Below are positions 33,995 to 46,125 of a stretch of 64,000 nt of DNA, piece after piece; position 1 is the stretch's first letter, and the number at the start of each line of letters is the position of its first letter. This stretch comes from Calophaca sinica (lineage: Eukaryota; Streptophyta; Magnoliopsida; Fabales; Fabaceae): assembly GCA_037113605.1 (NCBI GenBank), contig CM073730.1:90733082-90797081 (forward strand). The letters are read 5' to 3'. A program made the translations under genes and the position numbers. The notes under the pieces are model-generated. The model was not told where the DNA came from. It made no database searches and worked only from the letters and a program-made list of their open reading frames with translations.

Positions 33995-36483
33995 TGTAAC
34001 ACCCGTAATTTTACGATATGCTATTTAGCGTTATTGTAGTGTAATATTTGTCGTATTTATGCTATAATAAGCAATTTCTTGTTCGCTAAGTAAGTGAATT
34101 AATTAAATCAAGATCAAATTATAATTGAGAGTTAATATTTTATATTAATTCATGGTTCGAATATTGTCGAAAAATTCTAACGAAGTTTCGTCGCATTTCG
34201 AATCGCCGGGCAGTTTTGCCGCAGGTAAAATTTTAAATGAACCCCAATTTTGATGAAAATCGAATCGTAACTTGTCGTGATTATTTTTTAATGTTTGATA
34301 GTGTTTTTATTATGTGTAATAAAATAATATTACACAGTGAATTAATTTCTCGCTAAATTAATTTTCGCGATTTTATCGACGGGTAATTAATCGGTAACGC
34401 GGTTATTCGACGCCGTGTTTTAGCAACCCTTAGACTCTAGAATTAGAGGGTAATCATGAGAGATGTGAGATTAGATGGATAGGATTAGATGATGTGATTA
34501 GCATGTTTGCTTTATTGCTAGGTGTCATTATTTGTGTGATTAAAACTAGTATTACTTTTTTACTATATTATCTTATTTTAAACTATGTTTAAATTATTTT
34601 TAAGCTAATAAAAAGAAATGGAACCCATCCCATCAGCCCCATTTTTTCGTGACCCCCTTCTCTCTACCCTCACATCATCTTCATCTTCAACTTTTAGTGA
34701 GAGAAGCTCTCCACATCCATGGCTTCCAAGCTTCCCCATTCTTGAACTACTTGACCTTTCTTCTTCATTTTTCTTGCTACCAACTTCTTCTTCCCTTCAT
34801 CCTCATCTAGTTCATCATCAAGCTTTGGAGAAGCATTTCCTCCTCCAAAACAGCCCCCCTTGGCCGTGAGCTTCTAGGAGGGAGGAGGTGGTGCTCTTTT
34901 CTTTTCCCTTCTTGATTTTTATGCTTGTTTTGGTGTTGTTGTGTTGTTTGATCATGATTAAATGATGGAGATGAGCACATAAGTCCCTAATCTTAGAACC
35001 CTAGGTGCAAGCAAAAAGGGGAAAAGAAGGGTAGTGTGATCTTGATGAACAATCATGAAATTAATTGTTGTTTCTATCTTGCTAGGTGTTGTTCTTGTTG
35101 TTGTAGTATATGGTTTTGTGTTAGAACCATGATTAGGCAATTTATTGAAAATTTGGGACTCTTGAAATGTTGTAGGGTATTGTTAGACTTGATGATGATT
35201 GGTTTTGGTTGTTAAATTGTGGTTTGATGAAGGAAAAGAATTGATCAAAATGGTGTTGTTAATGTTGGAAGAGGATTTGCAATTTTTTTTTTTGAAAAAA
35301 GGCTGTTGAGGCCATGAGCTCTAGGAGAGGAATAGGAGAGGAAAAAAAAATTTGCATCTTGCTTTTAATTGGTGTTAGTAATTGGTCTTGTATTGAATTT
35401 GATTTGATGAAAAGATTTGGATTCAAGGGGTAATAAAGAAGTTGTTGGAAAACCTTTGGTTATGTGTATTGAGAAAATAGTTTTGATGCTTGATTAAGTT
35501 TTCTTATGTGTACTAATTGCCTCTTGATGTTGTTTGAGTTTTGGGACTAATGTATGGAAGTGGTTACCTATCTAAAAGAAGATTTGCAATTTTTTTTATA
35601 GAAAAAGGGTGGTGGCCGAGAGGCCATAGGAGAAGATGGAAGGAAGATTTTGTTTGTAAACTTGGACATAATGCTTGAATGAGTATGTTTTTAAACTTTA
35701 GAATTTATGAAAAAAAAAATTAATTGAAGTTGTGATCACTTTAAAGTTTTCAAGAAATTAAAGGTGTGTTATGTGAACTTTTCAAGAAATGTTTTAATTC
35801 CAAAACCTTATTCCTTTCAAGTTGTTAGTAAGTAAATGGTTGAATGAAAATGCTTGCTTAGGAAAGGGTTAGGTTTTGAGAGCCTAAGTTTTAAGTTAGT
35901 TCATAGAATTGTGCTAAGTTTACTTGTGGTGATAGGAGTTACGAATTCGGAGATCGTGCGACGTGGACTTGAGGCGTGCGGTACCACGCTAGCAACCAAC
36001 TGTGGTAAGGGCGCTTCACATTATATTTTCTTTATATAGTGTAGTATGAGTAAGGGCAACTCTTAGACATAGATAAGCGTCATTATTTAATTTCAAGTCT
36101 TAAAGCGAAGAAGTTTGAGAACCTCAAGGTTCGAAGTGAGGGTCTCGTACCCCTTCGACTTTTTAATTCTTAAAATTTTATTTATGATTATTTAGTGGGC
36201 TTGTCTGCAAGTGGTTGGTAGCTGTCCCCAAGCCCCCACACTTGTATGATTGTCTCTCTGCCAAGTCCGCTGAGTTGCAGAGGGATGAACTGAGTTGTCG
36301 GTATCGGTGCTTGATATGATGTGAATGCTTATACTGCTTATACTATTGACCTGAGTGCATTGTGTTAAGCTTGGCATGAATATTATTGACATGTGGTTAA
36401 TTAATTATTTGATTGCTTCTTGATTGATTATATGCGGTGATTGTTTCATTGGGATGGTGAAAAGTGTCGACGTGACATGCATG

Positions 36484-36770
36484 AACTATATCCCGGATAT
36501 CCTAGGGTGGTCGCGGAACCTAAAGCCAATAGCTGGAGTTCAACAGTTTAGTTAGGCGTCGTGTCGTTTGGAGTTGTCGTGTCGTTTATGAACTATATCC
36601 CGAATAACCTAGGGTGCTAGGATCCCCTAAAAGGCTATGGCTGGTTTTCGGAAGCTTAGTTAGACATCGTAGCATCAAGGAACATATCCTGAAATTCCTA
36701 GGGTGGTCGTAGAGCCCAAGGCTAATGGCTGGAATTCAGCAGCTTGTTCGGCGTTACCTTCCAGAAGATT
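36484..36770 (+). repeat. Three-copy tandem repeat in the Tekay LTR
   Basis: Units start with AACTATATCCCGGATATCCT-like sequence at about 36484, 36587 and 36679, and each contains CCTAGGGTG and GGCTGG words. They resemble in position the tandem repeats of the solo LTR at 8019-13019. Confidence 0.75.
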
Positions 36771-36911
36771 GTCAAAAGTGTTGTGAGGGAAAGAGTCTTA
36801 AGTTGAGTCCTGAGTTGCGTCTTGAGAACTGTGCATATTTGCCTCTTGTTTATGATTTGTTATTTCCTAATTTATTGAGAAGTTGACCCTTTCCCGTGGT
36901 GCCTTCAACCA

Positions 36912-37628
36912 ATGATGGTTACCCAGATGATGACGAAGAGCATGCTGATACTGGCGATGAGGACATCGCCGAAGATCATCTTTGATTTTCCAGACATCGA
37001 GATGCCCGCGGCGATGGAGTTCGACCCCATCTCCCGTCGCGTTGTTTATACTGGGGATGTTGTACAGAGCTTCCGAGAGGGTGGTATGGTAGTGAGATAG
37101 GAGACTTCGCGGTGCATAGTGAGCTTCCCGATTCGGATGATGCAGGTGGTGGACGCTTGGCGAGCTATTCAGGGAGAGAGGACTATGCCAGCATCATCTT
37201 CCTCGCCAGAGGGACCCCTCGAGATTCTGAGGCGCACTGCTTCCCGACTTGCTTCCCGAGGATGAGGATAAGGACCGAGGGTTCGATGGACCGCTCATAA
37301 GAGCGTGATTAGACGCGGGACTGCAGGAACATCTACTTCTAGGGCAGCTGTTATCCAGAGTTCTCCAGCAGGATCTGAGCCTGAGGCGGAGCCAGTTTCT
37401 CTCGTGGTATTCAGGACCCCTACCCCACCGAGACACCTTTCACGTGTCTACAGAGAGTGTGGTGAGGCTGGGTGTAGCGGCGCGGGATTCTTGGAGGAGG
37501 CTGTGATAGTAGAGGACGTGCTGGAGGGTGTGCCTACGACGACACCTTTTATCGATTTGACTGGAGAGGACCCGATGTACGATGAGGAGGAGGAGGATCC
37601 ATCTGAGGATTTGGATAGTTATCTGTAG
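36912..37628 (+). pseudogene. Possible degenerate ORF inside the LTR
   Basis: The base composition rises well above that of the surrounding LTR and several frames stay open. The longest (open from 37272, stop at 37626-37628) encodes a proline- and acid-rich tail with FRTPTPPRHLSRVYRE and PFIDLTGEDP, followed by an EEEEDPSED cluster. Upstream, another frame is rich in Asp and Glu (about 36915-36980). The pieces could be one older frame broken by indels. I do not recognise a domain, and no ATG starts the long piece. Confidence 0.35.
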
Positions 37629-38142
37629 TCGTCGTGTGTCTGACTGCCTGTTTATGTTGTTCTGGATGACTGTAGTATTTGCTTTTGGTGTACAGTTTGT
37701 CTGGTGACCAGTCGGGTTTGATGGATTTTTTTTGTATTACAGGGTAGACTGATGGTTTACTTTTGGAGCAGCCCCCTGCGTGGGTGTCTGTCGGGAGTAC
37801 CCCCGGGGTATGATTGCTCTCATGAGGGTCTTCATACCATAGGTGTATTCTTTTGGGACATCTTTATGCACTGTCTTTATTTTGTACGTACTTTCTTCGC
37901 TGACGTGTTTATATATATATATATATATGTATTTCCAGTGCATGTATCTTGCGTCTTAGATTGCACTATGTTTCTAAATGTTGTGGCAACTCTGTGTGTA
38001 CTATGAGTACTATGCAGATATGACTGTTTAAAAAAAAATAGACCGCATTTTCCAAAGGACACAAGAGTACCGTTTTAAAAACACGTCGCATATAGGTTTA
38101 TTTCTAGTTTATTAGTGGTCCGAAAACGGGTCGTTACAATAG

Positions 38143-38154
38143 TGGTATCAGAGC
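38143..38154 (+). promoter_or_regulatory. Tekay primer binding site
   Basis: TGGTATCAGAGC lies five bases after the LTR end and is a perfect match to the plant initiator methionine tRNA primer site. Confidence 0.9.
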
Positions 38155-38373
38155 AGTTCGGTTATAACCGGACTGTGCATAGGAAATTTTGAGCTGGTCG
38201 CCGTGTTGGGTTATGTTTGTTGGGTAATTAGTCGTGTTGTATTGTTATTGTTTGTTAAATGAAGCAAATTGTTGCTTAAAAATTGTTTGAATTGTTTCTT
38301 GATTGAAGCAGTGTGTGTTAACATATTCCTGATTTTGAGGTTCTGACAGGTTTTTAGACCTTGGAGGAATCTC

Positions 38374-39460
38374 ATGCCACCTCGCAGAGAGCCCACGACT
38401 GGATCTGATAGTCCCAATATGGAAAGGGCGATTCAAGTAATGACAGAGATGGCGGCGGCTATGGCTCAGCAATCGGCTGCTGCAACTCAACAATCCAATG
38501 ATATGGCTCAGCAGACTACAGCTTTGACCTAGCAAAATCTGCAACAACAGCAGAGAGCGGAAAAGAATGCGAAAGTTAAAGGACTAGCGGATTTCCGTAA
38601 GCACGACCCACCGAAGTTCTACGGCGAGCCGAATCCAGACAAGGCAGACCTTACAGGAGATAGAGAAAATCTTCGAGGCACTCCATTGCCTAGGGAATGT
38701 TAAGGTGGACTATGCAACCTACTTGCTGCTAGGAGATGCCGAGTACTGGTAGAAGGGAGTGAAATAGACTTTGACGGCAGAGCGTCGTGAGATTACTTGG
38801 GAAGTTTTCCACAGAAAATTTATGGACAAATATTTTTCTGATATTGCACGGGTAGAGAAAGAGCAAGAGTTCCTCCGACTACAACAAGGTAGCATGACGG
38901 TGTCAAAATATGCCGCTAAGTTCGAATCACTTGCAAAGTACTTTAGTCCATTTCGTGACCGCACTAACCAGGGATGGTTGAGCAAGAGATTTCAGCGGGG
39001 ATTGAGGTTCGACATCCAGAAATTTGTGACGTCTCTAAGAATCAGGAATCTTCAAGAACTGATTGACAGGACTGTTGAGGTGGAAGTTATGAGAAACGCC
39101 AAGAAGAGGAGTAGTACAGGGGGACCAGTGAGACCCCAGGGCGCAGGACAGAGGTTTGCTCAGAAGGGAAAGCAGCAGAAGAAGTCATACAGTTGACCTC
39201 AAGGGAACAACTACAAAGGCCAGTACCGTCCAATGGCTCAGAATACGAGAGGCGGGAGTCAGACAAGCACCGATGTGACTTGTTACCATTGCGGTAAGCC
39301 AGGACACTATGCGAGCAGCTGTACTGAGAAGGATGGCGTGTGCTTCAACTGCAAGAAGCCTGGACACATTGCTAGGGATTGTCAAGCACCTAAGGCTGAA
39401 CCGGCAATGCATGCAACAAAGGTAAAAGGGAAGCGTCCGATGGCCAAAGGCAGAGTCTTC
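38374..39460 (+). pseudogene. Tekay gag
   Basis: It starts MPPRREPTTGSDSPNMERAI at 38374, 236 bases after the LTR. It continues through GLADFRKHDPPKFYGEPN, YATYLLLGDAEYW, ITWEVFHRKFMDKYF and SVSKYAAKFESL-type Gag sequence (38771-39196 is open). Two zinc knuckles follow at 39281-39322 and 39341-39382 (both C-x2-C-x4-H-x4-C). A stop near 38528, a frameshift near 38652, stops near 38750 and 38767, and a TGA at about 39194 break it. It would have formed the particle and bound RNA. Confidence 0.88.
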
Positions 39461-40105
39461 TGCATGAGTGGTGAAGAGGCAGAGCAGACTGATGATCTCA
39501 TTCAGGGAGATTGTGAGATTAAGGGTAAATCTTTATCCGTCCTTTTTGATTCCGGTGCAACCCACTCGTTTATTTCCTCGGATTGCATAGATCATTTAAA
39601 ATTGACTGTGACTGCCTTACCTTTCAAACTAGTAGTTACTACCCCAGCTGCTAAAACCTTGGTTACCAACACTACATGCCTTAATTGTGTAGTGGTCATC
39701 CAGGGTAGAAAATTTGTGGTTAATTTGGTCTGTTTTCCACTTAAGGGTCTAGATGTCATTCTCAGGATGGATTGGTTGTCTCACCACCATGTCCTTTTGG
39801 ACTGTGCCCGAAAAACAGTGGTTTTTTCTGATCTTGGAATTTCCAACTACCTATCTGTTAATCATATTGGTGTTTCATTGAAAGAGGGAACTCAGGAATA
39901 CATGTATTCGGCTAGTTCAGAAGTTTCTCAAGAACTCGAGTTGAAGAATGTTCTTGTGGTTTATAACTTCTCAGATGTTTTTCCTGAAGATGCGCCGGGA
40001 TTACCGCTAGCGAGGGAAATCGAATTCTCCATCGATTTGCTTCCAGGAATAGGACCGATTTCAATAGCGCACTATCGGATGTCTCCAACCGAGGTGAAAG
40101 AGTAG
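39461..40105 (+). pseudogene. Tekay protease
   Basis: This is open in frame with the zinc knuckles. The aspartic protease motif LFDSGATHSFIS is intact (DSGATHS at 39548-39568). GLDVILRMDWLSHHHVLLDC follows; ILRMDWL replaces the usual ILGMDWL, a Gly to Arg change next to the second conserved motif. The frame ends at a TAG at 40103-40105 just before the RT. Confidence 0.85.
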
Positions 40106-41420
40106 AAGTCTCAGATTGAGCACTTGGAGTCGAAGCAATTCATACGACCGAGCGTGTCACCTTGGGGAGCTCCAGTGTTGCTGGTGAAGAAGAAGGATGG
40201 ACGGTCAAGATTATGCGTGGATTATCGTTAACTCAACAAAGTTACTGTCAAGAATCGGTATCCGTTACCGCGTATCGATGATTTGATGGATCAACTATGA
40301 GGAGCTGAGATATTTTCCAAGATTGACTTGAAGTCAGGTTACCATCAGATTCGAGTAAAGGGAGAGGATATTCCCAAGACGGCATTCAGGACAAGATATG
40401 GTCACTACGAGTACCCAGTGATGCCATTCGAAGTGACGAACGAGCCCGCAGTATTCATGGACTACATGAACATGATCTTTCACCCATTCTTGGATCAGTT
40501 TATGGTGGTATTCATAGACGATATTTGATTTATTCGAAGAGCAGAGAAGAACATGAAGAGCATTTATGCCAAGTACTACAGATACTACGAGAGAAGCAAC
40601 TTTATGTTAATCTTTCTAAGTATGAGTTCTGGCTCGAAGAGGTGAATTTTCTCAGACATGTGATAACCAAGGACGGGATAGCTGTGGATCCAGCCAAGAT
40701 TGAAGCTGTGTTAGCATGGAAACAGTCAAAGACTGTAATAGATATCAGAAGCTTCGTTGGTTTAGCAGGCTACTACCGGAGGTTTATTGAAAGTTTTTCG
40801 AAGATCGTAGCACCACTTACACGACTTACGAGAAATGATCAACCGTTCGCTTGGAACGAAGAGTGTGAATTCAGTTTCCAGAGGTTGAAGAAGCTTTTGA
40901 CAAAAACACTTGTGTTGATTTTGCCTCAACCAAAAGAGCCTTACGAGGTTTACTGCGATGCGTCACACCAAGGATTAGGATGCGTGCTGATGCAGCATAG
41001 GAAAGTTGTGGCTTATACCTCGAGACAGCTCAAGATTCACGAGAGGAACTATCCTACGCATGATTTGGAGCTTGCTGCAGTGGTTTTCGCATTGAAGAAT
41101 TGGAGACACTATCTTTATGGAAGTACGTTCACTGTTTACAGCAATCACAAGAGCCTGAAATACTTGTTCGATCAGAAGGAGCTTAGCATGCGACAGCGAA
41201 GATGGATAGAATTTTTGAAAGATTACGACTTCACTTTGGAATACCATCCAGGAAAGGAGAACGTGGTAGCTGATGCACTGAGTAGGAAGAGCGTTTTAGC
41301 TTCAGCAATGATGATCAAGGAGTTAGAGATGCTAGAGAAGTTTCGAGACTTGAAGTTGAACGTGGAAGTGTCACCGGGGAAGCTGAAGTTTGGAATGCTC
41401 ACCATTTCGAATGGATTATT
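40106..41420 (+). pseudogene. Tekay reverse transcriptase and RNase H
   Basis: The RT domain starts with RPSVSPWGAPVLLVKKKDG and LCVDYR, then KIDLKSGYHQIRV and KTAFRTRYGHYEY. The catalytic motif reads FIDD (40511-40522) for the usual YIDD. A frameshift at about 40525 is followed by a long open frame to 41685: SREEHEEHL, SFVGLAGYYRRFI, then RNase H with YCDASHQGLGCVLMQ, RNYPTHDLELAAVVFALK and HKSLKYLFDQKELS. Stops near 40231 and 40299 also break it. This is the Ty3 arrangement. Confidence 0.9.
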
Positions 41421-42520
41421 AGACGAGATTAGGAACCATCAAACTGATGACAAGCTACTACAAGAGAAGGTTAAACTGGTAGCACGAGGAAAAGCGACAG
41501 AATTCAAGATTGGAGCGGACAACATCTTGAGGTGCAACAGACGCGTGTGTGTGCCTGATGTGGCGGAACTGAGGAAGTTGATTCTCGATGAGGCGCATAA
41601 GAGTAGATTGAGTATTCATCTGGGAGTTACGAAGATGTACCAGGACTTGAAGAAGCATTTTTGGTGGCCCGGAATGAAGAAATAAGTGGTAGAGTATGTG
41701 GCTTCCTGTCTTACTTGCCAGAAAGCGAAGGTAGAACATCAGCGACCAACAGGGATGTTACAGTCACTTGACGTACCTGTGTGGAAGTGGGATAGCATTT
41801 TTATGGATTTCATCGTGGGATTGCCAAGAACGCAGAAGAAAAATGACTCGATTTGGGTAATTGTTGACCGATTGACCAAATCTGCTCATTTCTTGCCGGT
41901 GAGATCGACTTACAACGTGGAGAAGCTTACAGAGATATACATCGCGAAGATTGTGCGACTGCATAGCGTACCGTCTTTAATTGTTTCTGACCGAGATCCG
42001 AAGTTCACATCTCACTTTTGGAGGGAATTGCAAGAAGCAACGGGAACCAAGCTCAAGCTTAGCTCAGCATATCACCCCTAGACCGATGGTTAGACTGAGC
42101 GGACGATTCAATCACTCGAAGACTTGCTGAGAGCGTGCACGTTGGATCACAGAGGAAGTTGGGACGATGTCTTACCGTTAGTGGAGTTCACCTACAACAA
42201 CAGTTATCACGCGAGCATTGGCATGGCAACTTACAAAGCGCTGTATGAACGTAAGTGTCAGACGCCTCTTTGTTGGTATTAGGATGGTGAGAGCTCTGTT
42301 GTGGGACCGGACATGATTTAGCAGACGACCGAGAAGATCCAATTGATCAGAGATAGGATGGGACGTCTCAGTGTCAACAGAAGAGTTATGCGAACCAGGG
42401 TTGCCGACCGTTAGAGTTTGAAGAAGGGGAGCATGTGTTTCTCCGAGTTACACCTATTACTGGAGTTAGTCGAGCGATCAAATCCAAGAAACTTACTCCT
42501 AAGTTCATATATTAGACCCT
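41421..42520 (+). pseudogene. Tekay integrase
   Basis: The zinc-binding part shows H-x-H spacing in AHKSRLSIHLG, then KKHFWWPGMKK, a TAA at 41683-41685, and CLTCQKAK. The core has D in FMDFIVGLPRT, D in IVSDRDPKFTSHFW and E in TERTIQSLEDLLRAC, so the DDE triad is present although stops (about 42079 and 42092) lie near the last residue. FTYNNSYHASIGM follows. Beyond 42370 the frame shifts repeatedly. Confidence 0.88.
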
Positions 42521-42530
42521 ACCAGATTCT

Positions 42531-42884
42531 TTGTCATATTGGTCCAGTGGCATATCAGATTGCTTTGCCACCTTTCTTGTCAACATTCATGACGTCTTTC
42601 ACGTCTCACAGTTACGGAAGTATGTTTCCGACCCTTCTCATGTGATTCAACTGAAGGATGACCTATCATTTGAAGCTTCACCTGCAAGGATTGTCGATCA
42701 AAAGACTAAGCAGTTAAGGAACAAAGAAATCTAACTTGTCAATGTCGTGTAGGATCAGAAGACTGGAGATGCAACATGGGAGCTGGAAGAGAAGATGAAG
42801 AACCAATATGCAGAACTTTTTCTTGGTACGTATCTTACTCGTAGTTTCGAGGATGAAACTATTTTTAGAGGGGGAGTATTGTAA
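42531..42884 (+). pseudogene. Tekay C-terminal domain with chromodomain-like end
   Basis: The frame reads DVFHVSQLRKYVSDPSHVIQ, then RIVDQKTKQLRNKEI, and, after two stops, ATWELEEKMKNQYAELF. The order HVSQLRKY, R-I-x-D, L-R-N-K and TWELE is the chromovirus ending, where the chromodomain targets integration to marked chromatin. The terminal stop falls at the LTR start, so coding runs to the end of the internal region. Confidence 0.75.
42861..42879 (+). promoter_or_regulatory. Tekay polypurine tract
   Basis: TTTTTAGAGGGGGAGTAT precedes the 3' LTR directly. Confidence 0.85.
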
Positions 42885-43565
42885 CACCCGTATTTTTACG
42901 ATACGTTATTTAGCGTTATTGTAGTGTCATATTTGTCGTATTTATGCTATAATAAGCAATTTCTTGTTCGCTAGGTAAGTGAATTAATTAAATCCAGATC
43001 AAATTATAATTGAGAGTTAATATTTTATATTAATTCATGGTTCGAATATCGTCGAAAAATTCTAACGAAGTTTTGTCACATTTCGAATCGCCGGGCAGTT
43101 TTGCCGCAGATAAAATTTTAAATGTACCCCGATTTTGATGAAAATCGAAACGTAACTTGTCGTGATTATTTTTGAATGTTTGATAGTGTTTTTATTATGT
43201 ATAATAAAATAATATCACACGGTGAATTAATTTCTCACTAAATTAATTTTCGTGATTTTATCGGCGGGTAATTAATCGGTAACGGAGTTATTCGATGTCG
43301 TGTTTTAGCAACCCTTAGACTCTAGAATTAGAGGGTAATTATGAGAGATGTGAGATAGATAGGTAGGATTAGATGATGTGATTAGCATATTTGCTTTATT
43401 GCTAGGTGTCATTATTTGTGTGATTAAAACTAGTATTACCTTTTTACTACATTATCTTATTTTAAACTATGTTTAAATTATTTTTAAGCTAATAAAAAGA
43501 AATGGAACCCCTCCCATCAGCCCCATTTTTTCGTGACCCCCTTCTCTCTACCCTCACATCATCTT
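42880..43565 (+). mobile_element. 3' LTR of the Tekay element, truncated
   Basis: It matches 33995-34682 with about 5% differences in the part compared. It stops at CACATCATCTT (43565), where copia gag sequence begins. About 3.4 kb of LTR is missing, so no target duplication can be tested. Confidence 0.88.
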
Positions 43566-44039
43566 TAGTAAAGGTTGAGATGTACTACTTGATTGCCATG
43601 ACACACACTCTTGGTTTTCCAGCATACATGGTCTTGAGTATATCACAAGCCTGTTTGGTAGTTTTGATTGTAGCAAGATGAGTAACCATCGTGGCAGCAA
43701 CAAATGAAACAATGCCATGAAGAATAAGTTGGTCTTGTCTGATCCAGTGAATGAAGGCTGGATTTATGGCAGTGAAATTGTTAGCCAAATGTTTCGTGGG
43801 GCATGGAGTGCTTCCATCAATATATCCCATGAGATCATATCATGTTAGAAGAGCCAGAAACTAAATGCGCCAAGCCGGATAGTTATACCATCAAGCTTGA
43901 TATATAGCTGGGAACCCGCATTGAGAACCATAAGCTTATCAGATGTAGTGGATAGAGCATTGGTCGCATCAGAGGCAGTGAAGACATGATTTAGGATCGA
44001 GAAAAAAAATGATGTTAAGCAATACTGCTTTGAAACCAT
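43566..44039 (-). pseudogene. Copia gag fragment
   Basis: On the minus strand one frame (44039-43845) gives LDGITIRLGAFSFWLF, and a second (43836-43585) gives DLMGYIDGSTPCP, NPAFIHWIRQDQLILHGIVS and AKQACDILKTMYAG-like sequence. This matches the N-terminal Gag region of plant copia elements (LDGxNYxxWA, YIDGS, WxRQDxLI). It is cut at 43566 by the Tekay LTR or by a deletion. The LTR of the same element is at 44048-44187. Confidence 0.8.
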
Positions 44040-44040
44040 A
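44028..44040 (-). promoter_or_regulatory. Primer binding site of the copia fragment
   Basis: On the minus strand TATGGTTTCAAAGCAG follows the LTR; it is a diverged TGGTATCAGAGC site. Confidence 0.6.
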
Positions 44041-44047
44041 AAAGGAT

Positions 44048-44187
44048 TGTATATTCCTTGTTATTTGAGATTGGTACAACATTCCTATTTAAGGATACAG
44101 AGAGGGAACACAATCAATGTCTACAGCTAATAACACACGTTGACAGGCTTTTGCTAAGGGAAGGAGAGATTTTTCTCAACTGTTACA
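44048..44187 (-). mobile_element. Short copia LTR, about 140 bp
   Basis: On the minus strand it starts TGTAACAGTTGAGAAAAATC and ends GGAATATACA. It contains TATTAGCTGTAGACATTGAT, a phrase seen in many short copia LTRs of legumes. The partner LTR is not in the window. The ends are inferred from the TG/CA rule and the nearby primer site. Confidence 0.6.
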
Positions 44188-44580
44188 ATCTCCTGATCCT
44201 ATTCTATCTATGGAAATAATTTGTAATTGCAAAGCTGGCGGGATTCTATCTATTACCAAGTATTGGGAAAGCTAAAAAATGGTTCAAGTTCCTTTCTCCT
44301 CTTCTTCCTTACGGCTCCCACCTCATTTCCTTTCTTCAACATTTCTCTTCTTCATCTCACACACACACATTCTCTCTCTTTCTCTCTCGTGCGAAAGTGT
44401 ATGTGTGAGTGGGAAGAAGAGTTTTTTTGTTTTTTTTTTTCCTTCTGAAAATGGCTAAAGAAAGACATGCAAGGATGAAGGAAAGGTGTGATACTGGAGA
44501 ATTAAAAGGTGCGGTTGATCTAAAATTAAGGGTATATCCAAATGTCTTATTTCTAAGTCTTCAACCATGAGTGATGTGTT
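44188..44580 (+). other. Possible 5' region of a lost gene
   Basis: A pyrimidine-rich stretch with CT and CA microsatellite runs (about 44357-44390) precedes an ATG at 44451 with the context GAAAATGGCT. It opens a 39-codon frame starting MAKERHARMKERCDTGELKG and ending at a TGA near 44568. Pyrimidine-rich leaders are common in plant genes. With so short a frame and no recognisable domain I cannot call a gene. Confidence 0.2.
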
Positions 44581-45094
44581 TGTGAAGTTGGGCCTTGGCC
44601 AAATCTAAAACACTACTACCACTAATTTTTTTAATACAACTCTCTCATATCTAAAATAATGAAATCAATAAAATCATACATGTTCAATTCAAATAAATGG
44701 TCTAACATATATGAATAAAAGACAAAAGAAATAATCATGACCCTTCAAGATTTGAGGTGTTACAATTTTCATAACAACACTTCATTAATAATAATTATCA
44801 TAATGATTTCAATTATTCATAAATTATGGGTCCATTTGATAGTTAGAATAGGATAGAGAATAATAGGATAAAAGGGTTGGATAAAGATAGAATATGATAT
44901 GGAAATGATAAACTCTTATCATATCCTTCGTTTGATGCCCACATGATAACATTTTATTATCTTCTCATGTGTTTGAGATGAATCAAATAATAGTATAATA
45001 GGATATAAATAATGTATAAAGAATAAAATTACCCATGTGACAAAATTATATATAATTTTTTATTTTTCTTTTAATATTTGTTATTAATTTAAAA

Positions 45095-46125
45095 TTTTTT
45101 ATAATTTAAAATATGAACTTTTAAATTTTAGTTTTTATTTTAAATTATATGATATTTTATTGGATTTAATTTTCTATATATATTTTTAATCACATAAGAT
45201 GACAAAATTACCCTTATGACAAAATTATATATAATTTTTAAAATTAGTTTTTGATATTTTTATATATTTTTAACTTATAGAGAGTTTTTATAATATTTAA
45301 TATTAGTTATTAATTTTTATTTTAATATTTTTAAAATTGTTAGATTTGAAATTATTTTTTATAAGGGTGAATGTGAAAACAAACTTATTATCCTATTATG
45401 TTGTTTCGTATCAAAGTATTCCCCTCAGGAGAAGATTTTAACTAAATAGACAGAATATGATAGGTAACGGGGTCTTATTGGCTCAACAAACGTTGGATTA
45501 AGACATGATATGATAGTTTATCATATCATGTCTCTCTTACTCGGACTATTAAACAAGTCTTTAGTATTCATAATGAAATCATTACTCACTAAACTAAATG
45601 AAGTGTTATGCAAACAACATATTTAATAAAAAAAAATATATTTAACATTATAATGTTAAATAAATTTAACATTATAAATTTAAGATTAATTTAAAAAAAT
45701 TTATAATTTTAAATATTAACTTTTAATTTTTAGTTTTTATTTTAAAGTATATGATATTTTATTGGATTTAATTTTCTATATATATTTTTAATCACATAAA
45801 ATGACAAAATTACCCTTATGACAAAATTATATATAATTTTTTAAAATTAGTTTTTGATATTTTTATCTTATAGAGAGTTTTTATAATATTTAATCTTAGT
45901 TATTAGTTTTTATTTTAAATATTTTTTAATTTATTAGATTTGAAATTATTTTTTAGTATGATATGATAGCTTATTATATCATGTCTCTCTTACTCGGACA
46001 ATCAAACAAGTCTTTAGTATTCATAATGGAATCATTACTCACTAAACTAAATGAGTATTATGCAAACAACATATTTAATAAAAAAGATATTTAACATTAT
46101 AATGTTAAATAAATTTATGATTATA
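45095..46125. repeat. Tandem duplication of a 600-bp and a 435-bp copy
   Basis: The first copy (about 45095-45690) and the second (about 45690-46125) share a run from TTTTAGTTTTTATTTTAAA through GACAAAATTACCCTTATGAC to TGTCTCTCTTACTCGGAC and TAATGTTAAATAAATTTA. The second lacks about 115 bases in the middle and has scattered changes. Confidence 0.8.

Larger units (their letters stand above)
33995..38138 (+). mobile_element. 5' LTR, 4144 bp
   Basis: It starts TGTAACACCCGTAATTTTAC and ends ACGGGTCGTTACA directly before the primer site. It contains three diverged copies of a 90-100 base unit (36484-36770) and a GC-richer stretch with open frames (36912-37628). The first 690 bases match 42880-43565. 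Confidence 0.88.
33995..43565 (+). mobile_element. Tekay/Del-type chromovirus (Ty3/gypsy), decayed
   Basis: The element has a 4.14-kb 5' LTR, initiator-Met primer site, gag, protease, reverse transcriptase, RNase H, integrase (the Ty3 order) and a chromodomain-like end, a polypurine tract, and the first 686 bases of a 3' LTR. The rest of the 3' LTR is lost. Over the first 300 bases the LTRs differ at about 14 positions by eye (5%). Stops and frameshifts occur in every domain. The element is inserted in, and has replaced part of, the CACTA transposase. Confidence 0.88.

Noticed and set aside
34618..34869. Open frame of 83 codons in the Tekay LTR
   Set aside because: Low-complexity Ser/Pro/Leu composition with no domain; its start is shared with the truncated 3' LTR but nothing indicates coding.
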